DNA of 64,000 bases from Aquilaria yunnanensis (Eukaryota; Streptophyta; Magnoliopsida; Malvales; Thymelaeaceae): the NCBI GenBank assembly GCA_039654915.1, contig CM077594.1:105104893-105168892 (forward strand), read 5' to 3'. This document shows positions 12,012 to 25,703 of this stretch, in pieces. The notes under the pieces were generated by a model. It was not told the origin of the DNA and searched no databases. It was given only the letters and a program-made list of their open reading frames with translations. The position numbers and the translations under genes are program-made. Position 1 is the first letter of the stretch; each line of letters begins with the position of its first letter.

Positions 12012-12300
12012 GTTTGTAATGAAGCAAACATCAAACAGGCAATTCTATTATGAGAAATTCAGGTTCTTTCATACTTGTGGATTATAAATAGATTTGCTAA
12101 AACAGAATGCTCGTGGTCTGATTGGCTGTCAAAATTGGGATAACTCTTAGTTATTTTGATATCTAGTATTGTATTGTAAGGATTGTTGTTGTGTAAGCAC
12201 AGGCGTTGGTTTCAACTAGCATCTTGCTAGTTGATGGGAACTGTAAATCAATTCATGACATTTTATCTAATAAATATCATTTTTGCTTTTAAAAAAAAAA
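12012..12300 (+). pseudogene. LINE 3' end and poly(A) tail
   Basis: After the copia target copy, the sequence carries a worn C-terminal coding end, then a G/T-rich untranslated part (ttgttgttgtgtaagc, then gtttcaactagcatcttgc), an aataaat-like signal and ten A residues at 12291-12300. This is the usual 3' end of plant LINEs. It joins 5475-5967 once the copia element is mentally removed. Confidence 0.65.
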
Positions 12301-14135
12301 TTGTGGCTAATCTAGTAAAAGAAAGCAAAAAAAGAAATACTAAATTTTACTTTTTCATATAAAAATTTATACATATGTTAGCCTCAATTTTTTTACTTGT
12401 AGTTGAAAATCCAATTAGGTTTTAGATTTTCCTATTGCAAAATTGAAATTGGCTTGTTATGTGAGAAAAAAATAAGTGGTCGTATTGACTCACATATATA
12501 TAAAGGCTACATAATTAGTTTTATCTTTGGGGTGTAAGAAATCAAAATAAAGAGATTATACAAAACAACAAAAAAAATAAGAGCTTACGACAACAAAGTC
12601 ATGAAGCATCATGTAACAATTTTTTGTTGTGATTTTTTTTATTATATGTTTATCAATTTTATCTAACGAGTTTAATGATGATTTTTTGGGTCATCAAAAC
12701 AGTAATGAATCTCTATTGTTATGTTCGATAAGAAGAAGCCTCACCGGTGCCATAACAATTTTTGTAATTTAGAACTTGCAATTGCAATTACAATTTCTTT
12801 GGCATGTAAGTCACTCACAACCCAATTTTTGTGAGTTACTTTATAAGTTTTTTTTTTATCTTTAATTTTTCACTTTAGTAGATTTGTTACTAAAATTTTT
12901 ATAGGACAATGAAGATTGAAATTAATAAGTTAAATATTTTTACTCATAGGGCTCGAATTATAATTTTACTATATTTTTTTATTTAATTTAAATATTTTTC
13001 TATATATAAATTTTATATTAAAATTTACTAAATGCTAATCTCAATAATACCGAGTGTATCATTTTCTCTTCCCCACCAGATTGCTCGGCTTCCCACTGTT
13101 CTCTCACATCACCGATCAGAGTACAATAACTAGGAAGAAGCTGCGGTTTCATGAGATCGCTCGACAGGGCGTTCGCCGCTCCGAGAACAAAGGCGCTGGC
13201 GAGGAAGGAAGAACTGAACTGGCGGTGACCCAGTTACAGCAGGTGGAGTCGGCGGTGACAAATCTGGAGGAGGCAATTGGAATCAAGGCCAGCAACAATT
13301 CCACTCCTAGGATGCTGAATCTGAGGGGGTGGGGGGGTGGGCGAAGCAGAGATATTTTTTTTAAGCCCTGTGTGCTGTGGAAGGCCGAGGGCCGAGGCTC
13401 GAGGAAAAGGAAAATCGAGTGTTGGGCTAAATTCTGGAATTAATCATTAATGTTCTTGATTTATTTCACTTTAGCCCCAACTTTTTTAATAAGTTAATTG
13501 ATGTGTAGATATTGTGCTTTTCATACGCACGAAATATAAAAAATGTAAATATCAGCACTTTTATTTATTATATTTATATATAAAAAAGGGAAATTTAATG
13601 CAGGAAAATATAAAAGAATAAAAGTTAATTAGAACAATCATATGTAATATGCCGTGATATGATATTGCATATATATTTTACATAATTTGTGTATATCTCT
13701 CACTTTTTTTGTACATTAAATTCATACATATCTCTCGTATGATTTGTACATGTTTGTTTCTAGCTTAATATAAAAAAATAAAAGTTAATTAAAAAATGTT
13801 TGTTACTTTTCAAGATCTTATAATTTGCGCGTAAGTAGTCTTATGCTATTTGTACATATAAAAAAAATCTAAAAAGGGAAAAATGCATTAAGTATAAAAA
13901 AAACAAGAAAAAATAAAAAAAAATGGTTAAGAAAGCAAAAAATTTGAATGAATTGAGAGAAAATAAAAAATAATGTCTAATATAAATTTGTCTCCTACCA
14001 AATATACATTTCAGTTATTTGATTTTTATACATGTCTTCCATGTACATATAAGATAGATTATATATGGAAGTTGTTAAATAATGCGTATAAAAATATCTA
14101 AACTAAATTATCAAAGTTAATACATGAAGCTTGAG

Positions 14136-14169
<34 letters not shown>
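14136..14169. repeat. (TAA)n microsatellite
   Basis: An uninterrupted run of about eleven TAA units. Confidence 0.9.
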
Positions 14170-14171
<2 letters not shown>

Positions 14172-17100
14172 TATACTTACGGCGCTATCAAATATATATA
14201 CCCAAGCAACATATAGTTTGCTTGTTTAACCAAAACTAGATAATCAATTGAACCCGCCCTTTTTGTAATCATCTCCTTATTCTTTCTTGTGATGTACCAA
14301 TCTATAGAAAAATTAAAAAAAAAATCGTTGTCAGTAATAGAAAAACAATCTAATGCCATCCCAGTTTATAATAGATGGTAATTCTTAATATTTTTTATAA
14401 AATGCCGTGTGTAGTCATAGATGTGCAAGTCTAGCAGATCTTCTCTTTATTTTTCTGGATCTTAAGTATTGTTATTTTTTTTTTGTCTATATAGAATAAT
14501 TAATACTGAATGGAAGTACATTCTTTTTTTTTTACTTCCCTTATGTTTTTTTTATATCTTTATATTGAAAAAAGGCGGCAGTTAATCCTCCAACTTAAGT
14601 GAAGGAAATCAAATATTGATTGTATAAATAATCCCTTCTTCTTTTGTATGCTTATATTTGTCCCAGCCTTCAAATATTATGAGAGGCGTGGTAAATGCGT
14701 GTAGCTGATCAAATAGATTTATAAACTCATCGTAAGTGTTATATGCTTATTGCCCAAATTTTATCTATATACTAATTATGTGTTAGAAATTACCATAGAC
14801 CTGTATTAACTTTGGTTGGGGTTGAGTGTGACAAGGATCCGGCCTAACCGGATATGGCTAGAACTGTAGAACAAAAATATAAAATTCGAAAAACAGATCT
14901 CCGGAACACCGCGCTTTGCTTAGTTGGTACGTATATTGTTTTCCCAGACAAATATCCTTCAATTTGTAGTATTCCAGTAACTAAAATATTATTCTTTACT
15001 TTTCTTTACCACAAATTTTACTTATTTATAATCAAGTACACGAATAACAAATTGCTAAAATACTGCTTAGGGTGATACTGACCTAATGCAAATGCTCATG
15101 CATGTGAATGTAAGGACGATCACTATTCAATTTAAACTGAAAAAATAAAAAAATAACTTCTCTTTTTTTTTAAAAAATTTTGATTCGATAATTTTAGTTT
15201 TTTTTTTTTGTTCAGTTTCCATTGAAACCAAAAACAACAAATCTTCTTTTCAGTTTGGTTTTCGCTTAGGCATTCACTTATTTCCATAACCGAATAAACC
15301 ATTTTTTTTTTTTTATGTATATTTGGGTTGCTCCTCCTAGGCCCAATTCTATGTTTCACAATTTCTTGTTGGATTGCTCCTCCTAACACTAGAATGGCTC
15401 TCCATTTCTTATTGTATGGTTTTTCAGGTCAACTATCTTGCTTGGTGTTGCAGGTTCATAACCAGGTTTAAATGTCGTTTTATTTTAGTTATTTCAATTT
15501 TAAGCTGAACCAAACAAAAATATTTTAGTTTAATTTTATTTTGTTGTGCCTCGACCGCGTGTTACTCTAACTCATGTTGCTGTGACTTCTTTTCTCTCAA
15601 CTTTCTCTTAATTGTTCATTCTGTTTATCAAAAAAAGAAAAATTACTTTGGCTCCAAAACTGAATAAACTGAGAAATTCAGTTTATTTTAACCGAATAAA
15701 TCGAATTATCAGCCCCATGTAAATGGACATGTCCGCAGAAGCGTGGCTTTTCTTCTGCATGCTAGTACAGCCACTATTTAATTGTAAAAGAGATTCTCCT
15801 CCCACCAACATGAAAATTAAGTAGGGGGTATTATATATGGATCAAACCCCTCAAATTACCAGGGATACGTAGATAATTTAGAGAACCAAAATCATATGCT
15901 GATCCACCAAAGTTGGTGAATTAATATTTAGGGGCTTTTAATGGTAATGTATTATAGTACCTCTCCACGGGCCTATGTGAATCTGATGATTTTTTAAAGA
16001 ATGTAATATTATCACTGTTATGCTTCTGTTAATACAATGAATGACTACTAATTATTGTTTTTTATTTGCAAAATAAGTTTAATTAATAATATTAATTAAA
16101 CAAGTAGAAAGATAATTAACCGATGTATCCACCTTAAAATGTCCTTCTGTATATTGATGCAAAATCCTGTGGTTCACTCACGGTCACTCTTATTTGTTCC
16201 CATTTGTCCAAACCTTTTTGTTAAGGAGCACGGTATAGCCGTTTAGATGGACCTGACCGAAGTCACCCGAGGTAATTAGATTGCGACAGGCTTAAGCGCG
16301 GAAAAAAGGCCTAGTAATTAATAAATGATAGGATTAAGCACATTCGAGAATAACTTTTGTTATTAGTATCAAAGGTTTTAATAATTTATTAATTGTAAAT
16401 ATAAAACCATTAAAACTAAAAATTAAAAAGTAAAAACTATTATTAGACAGTTTTTTTGAAATTCAAATGTTAATTACTGATGTTAATACTAAACAGGATC
16501 AAAGTATTTGGATGTGTTGTAGTTAATGTTAAAAAAAATTATTACTCCATATTTTTCAATTTTACCTAGTTTTTACATAGAATTAATATCACTTTGAAAC
16601 TATTTACGTAATAATTCCTTGGATTATATATATTCTTTAAGAAAATAATAATTTTTATGAATTTCTTTCATCATTCAGCTTAAAAAATCAATAAAATACT
16701 TTTTTTAACAAAATAACTTTTAAAAATAGTCTTGAACTCCTTAAATAATTTTCCTTCTGCCAAATAGACGTACGGATGAAAAGTGCAAAATTATACATGC
16801 ATCGCTCGCTTACATTTCCTTAATTTAGTTACATATTTTGGATTTCGCGTGCTTATATACGTGAATTAATTGACAATATGAACATAATTAAGTATTGAAC
16901 TTATATCAAGTGAAATTTTGAATAATAATTTATAGCTATAAAGTATAGATAATGGACACAATTTCAACTCGATTAGTTTTATTGAAAACAATTCAATTTT
17001 GTTTCTTGGATTTGATATACTATTATAAAACATGCTTGGTTCGAAGAATTTAGAGGGAATCATTTATTTTCATTTGAGAAGTTTGGGGATCCAGGAAACT

Positions 17101-17671
17101 GTCTCATTGGCTGTTTGGACTTGCTAGAGACGACGCTATTGGCCGTATCAATACCTAGCAAATTAAGGATCAAGGCGTGCCGCGTGCATTTATCAACCTC
17201 CTCCCTACTCTGTAACTCCAATTTTTTTGTAGCATCTGATTTGTGGCCTGCTCATTGCTAGCTGGGTTCTTCTATTTTATCGTATTTTATTCTATGCCAT
17301 CTATATTAATTTAAGCATAAACGTAAGTTGAATATTGGCCCTTGATACGAACAAAAGCAAATTTGAATGAAAAAAAGAATAATGTACTTTATATACGCAC
17401 ATACTAGTCGTTGATACATTCCTTGAATGTAGATGAAGTATTTATAAATGATACAATTGTTTACCATTTTAAATATTAGACATATATTAAAATTTTATTT
17501 GATGAAATAAAGAAAAATGTTAACTTAGTAAACTAAATAGACTGATACTATATTTCAAACTAAAGCCCTGCGGCCTCAGACAAATTTTGCTGTGTAGAGA
17601 CACCTAAGATAAGTTAGGAGTTTGAACCCCATATCTATCAATTTCCTCTAAGAAAAATTAGAAATTTTTAA

Positions 17672-17760
17672 GGAAAATTTACAAAAATTTCATTGGGATT
17701 TGTCATAACCTACACTTATCCCCTTGTATATTAAAAAAACCTACGCTTTCCCAAACCTCT
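17672..17760 (+). repeat. Single-end relic related to the 45.5-kb fold-back family
   Basis: The phrase order ggaaaatttaca, then cctacacttatccccttg, follows the left end of the elements at 45543 and 63624. No matching inverted end was found, so this may be a truncated copy. Confidence 0.35.
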
Positions 17761-19751
17761 TTTGTTAACTCCGCTGGCTGATTAGTTAAGAGAAAAAGGC
17801 AAAAGCCTACACTACACTTATAGCTTTTTATCATGTAGAAGTCTAAATTTCTTCCAATATTACACTTAATCTCTCATAAAATTAAAACTTGTAACTACAA
17901 CCTAAAATTGTTAATTTAATCATAGCCTCTCCTAAAATTATTAACTCCATCTCTTAATAAGTTCTAAACTTCTTTTAGGCTATGAGCCTCTATCCAATTG
18001 GACACAACTCATAAGAATTAACTTGCTTTTACCATCGATGACTTAACCTTATGTTTTTTGCGGGTTATTATTTTATTCCAATTTGCTTAAATGTAGTTAC
18101 AATTATTGTTAATATGAATCCTTTAGAAAAGCTTCAACCTATATAAGAAATATTTTTCATGGTTAGCTTTCAAATGCCATTGATTCTAAAAGAAAATAAC
18201 AAAATGAAAATAATACTTTGATATAATTGAGAACAAAAAAAGTCAATTGCTAAAGATAAGAATTCGTGTTGTAATGGTAAAAGGGGTGGCCATGTAAGAA
18301 AAATAATGTATGCAATTTTTCCAGCATTTCAAAATTTTAGGAAATGTCAAAAAAGTTGCTACTAAAAGTATCCTTTATTGTAGGGAAACCAGCTAATTCT
18401 AATAAGTAATTCTAGAAGTCTTTCAAATAAAAGTGAAAATATCAACACATAAAAAATAAAATTTTAGTTAGGCGCCAAACAAGATTACTGTAATTCTAAA
18501 ACACAACAAAGCAAGAAAAGGGAATTAATGGTCCATACTTAAATTATATTGTATACCTTATACGACTCATGAAATTTAAAAATCTAAAATTAGATTATAT
18601 TTTGATTAGGATTTTTGTATGCATGTTGTATATATTATTTTAAATACTCAAATGTTATATGTTACATTAAAGAGGGTATAGGTCGAACTAGTTTCAGGAG
18701 AGTAGATCTTTAAACTCGCACCCTCTCTATACCTGAGTCAAGTAGGATTAGTTTAATCCCTAACTTCTTAAGGTTTTATGGCAAAGACATTCAAATTTAT
18801 GTGCTCGAATTTGGAGAGGGTAGGAGTGGAAAGGTTACTTTATCATTACTAAAGAGAGGGCTATGTAGGATTTGGAATTTTTTGCCTATAATATACCTTG
18901 TAAAACACTAACCCGAATATAGGCTTTAGCCTGCAGGCCCATAGTTAATGTTAGTGCCAGAAGCCAGATCAAAACTTGAGTTTCTTCCATTTGCAGATTT
19001 GACCCAATAACCATTTCAAACTGTATCTATCATTTATATGAATGTTAAGTCTCTTTCAGGGCCAAAAAATTCATTTTTTATTAGGTTACCCTTAATTTCT
19101 CTTTTTAAAACTTCACAATGCCTTATATTATATTTTGAGTAAAAAAATTTGAGTTTCTTCTATCTGTATTGCCTAAAAAAAAGAAAAAGAAAGAAAAAAG
19201 CAAGGTGGACAATTCATAACGAGTCATAAGCATGATTTGCCATCAAACAGATTTTCTTCACATAAATCAGATTTCATTCTTAAAGAAATAATAACAATAA
19301 TATACTTACGACAAATAACTGGGGTTTAAAATAACCATACAAACGATAAATTTGTTGTCTATATTCATATTGCCATGAAATAAAAACATATCATACTAAT
19401 GGGTAATCTACATTGTAGAAATACATGAGTAGAAAATAAACGAATTGCGGTGGGGCTATTAGGTAAGACTATTGGGGCGTATGAGTAATTAATAGGTAAA
19501 ATTCATTTGCGGTCCCATTATTATATCGGCCATTTTAAAATGGCCCTTTACCTCCGAAACTTGCTATGTGGAACTCCTAGAATTCTAGACAAATCATATT
19601 AGAATTAGACAAATACATTTTAATTTTTTTTTCTAAAATCAATTTTTATATTTGATAAATTGATAAAATATAAAGTATGGATTATTTTTAATTTTAAAGT
19701 AAGATGAAAGTTAGTATTTAAAATCATATAAAGGACAAAAATACGAACCTA

Positions 19752-19754
<3 letters not shown>

Positions 19755-19783
<29 letters not shown>
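19755..19783. repeat. (AG)n microsatellite
   Basis: About fourteen AG units, perfect. Confidence 0.9.
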
Positions 19784-19786
<3 letters not shown>

Positions 19787-20773
19787 CAAATGCAATGGAT
19801 TTAATGAACCCACGTTACTTAAGCATGAGCATGCGCTAAAGAAGAAAGTGGAAGAAAAGAGGAAATGTGATCATGGACAAATTTATATGAACATGCATAA
19901 ATTCAAAAAAATTAAATTAAGATAATTTAAATTCCCCATTAATTGTAAAAAATTTCTTAGTCATATTTACTAAAAACATAGTTTTTAAATAGTTTACATT
20001 AAGATTTCAAAAGTTGATTTCTAACAGTTCAATGGTTTAAAACAAAATGTTTTTAATTTCTTTTCAATCAAAACAAAGCTGTTGGTAAACTAAGACCAAA
20101 ATATACAACTGCTATTAAATTAGATATTAAAACCTAACAATAATTTAACATTTAGGAACTTTAATTAATTTAGTCATCTAATATATTTATTTCCATTTCT
20201 ATCAACTTAAAGTTGAAAAACCATGCAACGGCCGCTTAGTTTCCTACCATTTCTTTTTAACCTTTTCACCCCAGTCTTTTATTCTCGCTGCGTAGAGACC
20301 ACCATGACAGCTCATCTTCCTCAATCCACTCCGACCACTAAGTCTACCGGGCACATCACATCACCCTAGCCCATAACACCGCCGCCATACTCTATATCAC
20401 TTTCGTCTCCCTCTCCCAGTAGATATGGCCCCTTCGCCTTCGCCCCAGTAGATATCACCTTTGCCTCCCTCCGCATCAACTATCCTAATCTAAATAATTC
20501 AGGGATCAAAGTGTGCCAGTTGAAAGTATGAGGGGTGAAAGGCAAATATACTTAACTGAAGTTGAAAGTTCATATATGCCCTTGTACGTTTACATTTTTG
20601 CCGAAATTGCCCTTGAACGTTTTCATATATGCCCAACTATCCCTCCAGGCATTCAATTGAAACTTAGGTGTCATTTGGCCGAATTTTTGTAAACTGATCA
20701 CACAGACACAAATTTACTCAGTTTTTAATAATTGATCTCATACTTCTTCTTTTTTATTCATCACTATTCTATT

Positions 20774-21361
20774 GAGTAAATTGCATTAAATGGTCCCTAA
20801 CCTTTAGTCATTTTTTTCTTTTAGTCCCTAACTTATTAAATGTTCTATTTTAGTCCTAAATCTATTATAATTGTTTCATTTTAGCCCTTCACTAGATGAA
20901 ATTCATTAAATCAGAATAATTCTTTGACAGAAATTTTTGAAATTCTAATTTAAATATTCTGTAACTATCTTCTAATAGATTTAAATAGTTTAATATTTTT
21001 TAACAGTAAATATACAATTTAAATTAGTATTATTTTCTTTATGAATGAAATAAGTTTAATTTATAAAAAGAAAAAAAGTAATTTAAATTTTTCATTAACT
21101 GTAAAAAAATTATTATATAGATTAAATTTATTATAAAACAATTACCGGATAGTTTAAATTATGATTTCAAAAGTTATTATCATAAAAATACTTTGTGTTA
21201 AAAAATTTCATCAAATTGAGACCAAAATGAAACGTTTTTATAGATTTAAGACTAAAACAAAACGTTATTAATAGGATTAGGACTAAAACAGAACATTCAA
21301 TAGGTTAGGGACTAAAAGGAGATAATAACTAAAGGTCAGGGACCAATCATGAAATTTACTC
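20774..21361. mobile_element. Long-TIR fold-back element (Mutator-like MITE)
   Basis: The left end (gagtaaattgcat, then ggtccctaacctttagt) matches the reverse complement of the right end over about 200 bp, including agtccctaac, tgttct-ttttagtcct and gtttcatttt. It is flanked by a direct repeat, ctattctatt (20764-20773 and 21362-21371), which can be read as a 9-10-bp target duplication. It is 588 bp long with no coding content. Its terminal sequence resembles the element at 4330. Confidence 0.8.
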
Positions 21362-21371
21362 CTATTCTATT

Positions 21372-22227
21372 TGATCGTGCGTCAAGGTTTTGAACTTGGA
21401 TTGGATCGAGGCTCTTCCAATTGTACAGAGAGCGAGGTTCTGAAATATTAGGTGCAGGACTCCAATTAACACACGCACCCCAACCCAAGCCCAGCCCAAC
21501 TCAACTCAACCCAACAAAACAACAACAACAACGAGACTACGAGAGATCGATAAAAACAAATGTCAGAGCTCAATCAGCGGAAAAGGGTCGAGGATCGATG
21601 AATGCCATAATTTCCACTTTCTGTTCAAGTTATGTCTGCTTCGTGAACTAAACCGTAGTCAATAAAACCGACTTAATATAATTTATCAAAGATTCCACCA
21701 AAGTAGTTAAACCACGACGATAAGAAAGGGACTGTTTTTAATACTATCTAAATTGAAGAGGAAAAACAAATACATGTTTCTCATCTCACGTAATTGTTTA
21801 ATGCGGTTCAAGATATTGCATCTATAGATCTGTTGACGGCTTACAACATAATTATCAGTTCAACTACTGTATGGGAGAAATCATATACTATCTTTTTTTC
21901 TGGTTACAGTATCGCATCCTATATTAATTCTATTCAACATTGTATCCTATATTACTTCTCGATCTCCTTGTGTTTCAGATCATGTCAAAGGCTGAAACAC
22001 GAAAAAAAAAAAAAAAGGAAAGTAAAAAAAAAAAAAGCATGAAAGAGAAGGGGGAAAAGGGAGGAAAAGAAAAGAGGGAGGGCGCCAAGGCAAAATTTGA
22101 TCCTATTGGGCAATAATCAAGCTTGTTGAACCAAGCAAACCTCCTAAATTAATGTAGCTTAACAACAATTAGAAATCAGATAACCTATCTGTCCTTTCCT
22201 TTTTTCCCCTTCTTGTCTACTGTTCCC

Positions 22228-22268
<41 letters not shown>

Positions 22269-23960
22269 ACGAACAATTACAAAAGCAAATTGGAGCAAAT
22301 GACACAATTGGTACCAAATCTTTAAATAATTTTGCACATTAGCCACAAACCTATAATTATTATTGCAAACCCATTCTAGATGAATTGTCACAATGGTGAT
22401 TCGTTTCCTTATTTTTCTTTTATAAACTAATGTGTTAAAGCCCATCAAATTTTAGTTTTCTGTTTGAGTCTTAGAATGACAATCAAATTTTAACAAATAT
22501 GCCAATTAACCAATTGAACGATCCACCTATCAAACTTTTTAAATTTTACCCAATTATTAGGTTATTAACATTAGGTACCATAATTATGTACCAAAGTGTA
22601 ATGTAAAAAATAAATAAATAAAAATCGAAACAACTAAAGCGCCGGACTTGCAAGTTCAAAGTTGAGAAGTTTGAACAAAGAACTAGTTTCACTTGAGCCT
22701 GTCACATAAAAAGTTGAGTAAACGTTTAAATAAAATGCAAGACTGGTAAGCAAAATTGGGAGGCCAACCCCAACAACTAGCTCTCGTCTGACGCAAGTTA
22801 GTTCCCAAGATCAGTGGCCAACCTCTAACCCGTAGACCAGAACAATTTTATTTTTTTTTTTTGTATTCTTTAATCTCCATAACAATTTCTCAAAAACATT
22901 CAGCAATCAAACTAATCAGTTATGATTATCTTATGCACCATGTTCTATATACAACTGGCAACTGAAATATTGCATGCCCAGCCAAAGAATTGATAATGCA
23001 CGGAAATGGCCCATATTTTTTCAAGTGTAAAAAAACATTAAAATAAATTTAGCTCATAAAAGGAACACTTGTTTCCGTTATTGCTAACTTAAGGGGTAGT
23101 TATCCAATAATTGAGCTTGTTTGAACTATTTCTCAAAAAGAAAACAAAAGAGAAAGCAACTTTTTTTTTCTTTAGCATAGAAGGGGATAAAAAAGAAATT
23201 GAAAAGATTGCTTTTATGGATTTTTTTTAAAAGACCTAGGGATGTTTTAGAATTTACAAAAAACTTGGCTAACAAAACTCAAATGACCTTCTGAAGGGCT
23301 TATATATTTGGTCTCTACTCTTTGAATTATATGATTAGGATGAAATGAGTGTATTTTTTGTAATACTCATTTCAAACCAAGCAATAAATTACTCTTATTA
23401 GATACCACTAAATTTTATCTTCTAACAATAAATTACTTTTGCTAGAGACCACCAAATATCTTTTTCAATGTTTCTCAATACTCTGAATTCTTTTTATTAA
23501 TATACAAAACTCAGAAATTGTCACACGCTTCTACCAGTCTGGGCATCTTTATTATTGATGGTACTAGATTTTCCTCTTTTGGGAGGTGTTTAACGGCCTG
23601 TGACTCATTATCTTCAAGTATAGATTATCACCATCCTAACGAATTGTTTCGCAAATGCTTGATGCCCTCGTGTTGATCTCGTTCTCAATCCCATGATGAT
23701 ATGTATAGTCCAACAAGTAGCGATTTGGATGAAAAATTTTACTCATTGCTCGGTTGTAGTTGTGCATCGGGACGTGTATCTCCAACATGTAATTTAGTTG
23801 CTTCGATTTATTCTTATATGATTTTGATTATAAAAAATTAAATACTATTAGAAATACGGAGAAAACCTTTTGTCGGGCCAAACAAATATCCACCACCGAG
23901 CGAGCCTCGTCAGCTCCTTGGAATCGCTTTCGTTTATCTACTTGGCCTCGGAGGGCCATT
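21372..23960. other. Intergenic region upstream of ASFT
   Basis: No gene is recognised. There are A-rich and T-rich low-complexity runs (21995-22040, 22850-22860) and a TA microsatellite. The distal part would be expected to hold ASFT regulatory sites, but none could be named from sequence alone. Confidence 0.45.
22231..22265. repeat. (TA)n microsatellite
   Basis: About seventeen TA units. Confidence 0.9.
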
Positions 23961-23969
23961 CACATGCCT

Positions 23970-23976
23970 TATATAA
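23970..23976 (+). promoter_or_regulatory. Probable TATA box of ASFT
   Basis: A TATATAA sequence lies about 320 bases before the ASFT coding start, followed by a C/T-rich stretch typical of a plant 5' leader. A start of transcription near 24000 would fit. It is inferred from position and consensus only. Confidence 0.5.
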
Positions 23977-24290
23977 CCCTCTACACAACCATTACTCTTC
24001 CATTCCCAAAAGCATCAGTTTTCCCCCAGCATTTCCTGCAACTGCAAATTTCCAGTTTTCTTCTTTAGTTGATTCCTCTGCTATCCATCCTGATCACTTC
24101 CCACTTCTGCCACCCTGCTTAAACTTCTCACACATCAAACAGCTTTCTATTTCAGCTCCTTCACATGGTCTGCTTTAATTCTCTCTATACCAATTGTTTC
24201 ACTTAGTTAAGCATTTAAGCCCTTCCACTGCTAATCTTAATTTATACACTTTTGTTTCTTCAGGTTGTAGAGATTGAAGAGTCTGTTCCG

Positions 24291-25703
24291 ATGGAGAACG
24301 GAAATGGGAAATTAGTCCCCAAGCTCATCGTGAAGCAGAGCGGGCCAGAGCTGGTAGCTCCAGAAGAAGAAACGGACAAGGGTCTGTATTTTCTCTCCAA
24401 TCTGGATCAGAACATAGCCGTGATTGTCCGTACCATATACTGCTTCAGGTCGGACGAGGGGGGCAATAAGAATGCAGGGGAGGTGCTCAAGGAGGCACTG
24501 AGGAAGGTTCTTGTTCATTACTATCCGCTCGCTGGCCGCCTCACCATCAGCGCCGAGGGGAAGCTGATCATCGACTGCACTGGTGAAGGGGCGGTCTTCG
24601 TTCAGGCGGAAGCTGACTGCAGGATGGAGGAGATTGGGGACATAACCAAGCCTGATCCTTACACTCTTGGCAAGCTGGTTTATGAAATTCCTGGTGCTAA
24701 GAACATTCTCGAGATGCCACCTCTAGTTGCTCAGGTTTGGTGTCCCTTTTTAACACATCCACCTTTTACCCTTTTCCGTGTTAAGACTTAGTTATGTGTC
24801 TTGTGACCTCTGTCTCAGGTTTGTGACTTGTCTTTTTTCTTTCAGGTGACTACCTTCAAGTGTGGAGGGTTTGCTCTTGGGCTGTGCATGAACCACTGTA
24901 TGTTTGATGGAATTGGAGCCATGGAATTTGTCAACTCCTGGGGTGAGACAGCCAGAGGCTTGCCTCTGAGCATTCCCCCTTTCACTGACAGAACCCTTCT
25001 CAAGGCAAGGAACCCACCAAAGATAGAGTTCCTGCATCAAGAGTTTTCGGAGATTGAAGACAGATCCGGTACTGATGATCTCTACCAGGATCAGATGTTG
25101 TACAGATCATTCTGTTTCGAGCCTGAAAAGCTTGAACACCTCAAGAAGAAGGCCATGGAAGATGGTGCTCTTGACAGGTGCACCACATTTGAAGCGCTCT
25201 CAGCGTTTGTGTGGAAGGCTAGGACAAAATCACTGAGTTTGCTTCCCGACCAAGAAACGAAGCTGCTCTTTGCTGTGGATGGGAGGCCCAAGTTCAAGCC
25301 ACCACTTCCAAAAGGGTATTTCGGGAATGGGATTGTGTTGACAAACTCAATATGTCAAGCGGGTGACCTATTGGAGAAGCCATTTTCATTTGCTGTGGGT
25401 CGGATTCAGGACGCGATCAAGATGGTCACTGATAGTTACATGAGATCGGCCATCGATTATTTCGAAGCCACAAGAGCCAGACCTTCTCTGTCTTCAACTC
25501 TACTGATCACAACCTGGTCTAGGCTGTCTTTTCACACCACAGATTTTGGTTGGGGCGAGCCCGTTTTGTCAGGGCCAGTTGCCTTGCCGGAGAAGGAAGT
25601 GATATTGTTCCTTTCTCATGGGAAGGAGAGGAAGAGCATTAATGTGCTTCTGGGCTTGCCTGCTCCTGCCATGAAGATCTTCCAAGAACAGATGCAAGAT
25701 TAA
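24291..25703 (+). CDS. ASFT: BAHD acyltransferase, omega-hydroxyacid/fatty alcohol feruloyl transferase type (ASFT/HHT)
   Basis: Exons 24291-24734 and 24846-25703 give 433 residues. BAHD enzymes move an acyl group from CoA. This subgroup puts ferulate on omega-hydroxy fatty acids or fatty alcohols, building the ferulate of suberin and root waxes in the cytosol. Both family motifs are intact: HCMFDG (H165, D169; catalytic histidine) and DFGWG (381-385; structural). The chain agrees closely throughout with what I recall of Arabidopsis ASFT/HHT1, for example [31 protein letters not shown] and [11 protein letters not shown]. The single intron after VAQ is at the usual BAHD place. An acceptor-like site at 24263 suggests a leader intron; if its donor is at 24168, an in-frame ATG at 24165 would add ten residues (see findings). 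Substrate preference cannot be read from sequence. Confidence 0.93.

Larger units (their letters stand above)
3143..12300 (+). mobile_element. Decayed LINE (L1-type), split by two later insertions
   Basis: Three separated blocks read as one non-LTR retrotransposon on the + strand: a reverse-transcriptase part (3143-4329), a zinc-binding C-terminal part (5475-5967) and a 3' tail (12012-12300) ending in ten A residues at 12291-12300. The gaps are filled exactly by a long-TIR element (4330-5474, abutted by atgcta on both sides) and a copia element (5968-12011, abutted by gtttg on both sides). The element is truncated at its 5' end: no ORF1 and no endonuclease domain are seen. Confidence 0.75.
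12301..20773. other. Gene-free AT-rich intergenic region
   Basis: This is over 8 kb without a recognisable gene. A GC-richer patch at 13090-13430 has an open frame of 129 residues (13054-13443), but I recognise no family in it. About 15130-15710 repeats cagtttggttt/aaccgaata-type phrases, as degenerate plant MITEs do. About 20210-20520 is another GC-richer, pyrimidine-rich patch. Short tRNA-like phrases near 17565-17640 were not strong enough to call. Confidence 0.5.

Noticed and set aside
13054..13443. 129-residue open frame in a GC-richer patch
   Set aside because: No family resemblance, no clear splice structure or promoter; kept only as a note in the intergenic entry.
17565..17640. tRNA/SINE-like phrase ending gtttgaacccc
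   Set aside because: Only the B-box part is convincing; no stems could be folded by eye and no tail or duplication was found.
23870..24178. 102-residue open frame upstream of ASFT
   Set aside because: It overlaps the probable TATA box and leader, shows no family, and its frame does not join the ASFT coding sequence.
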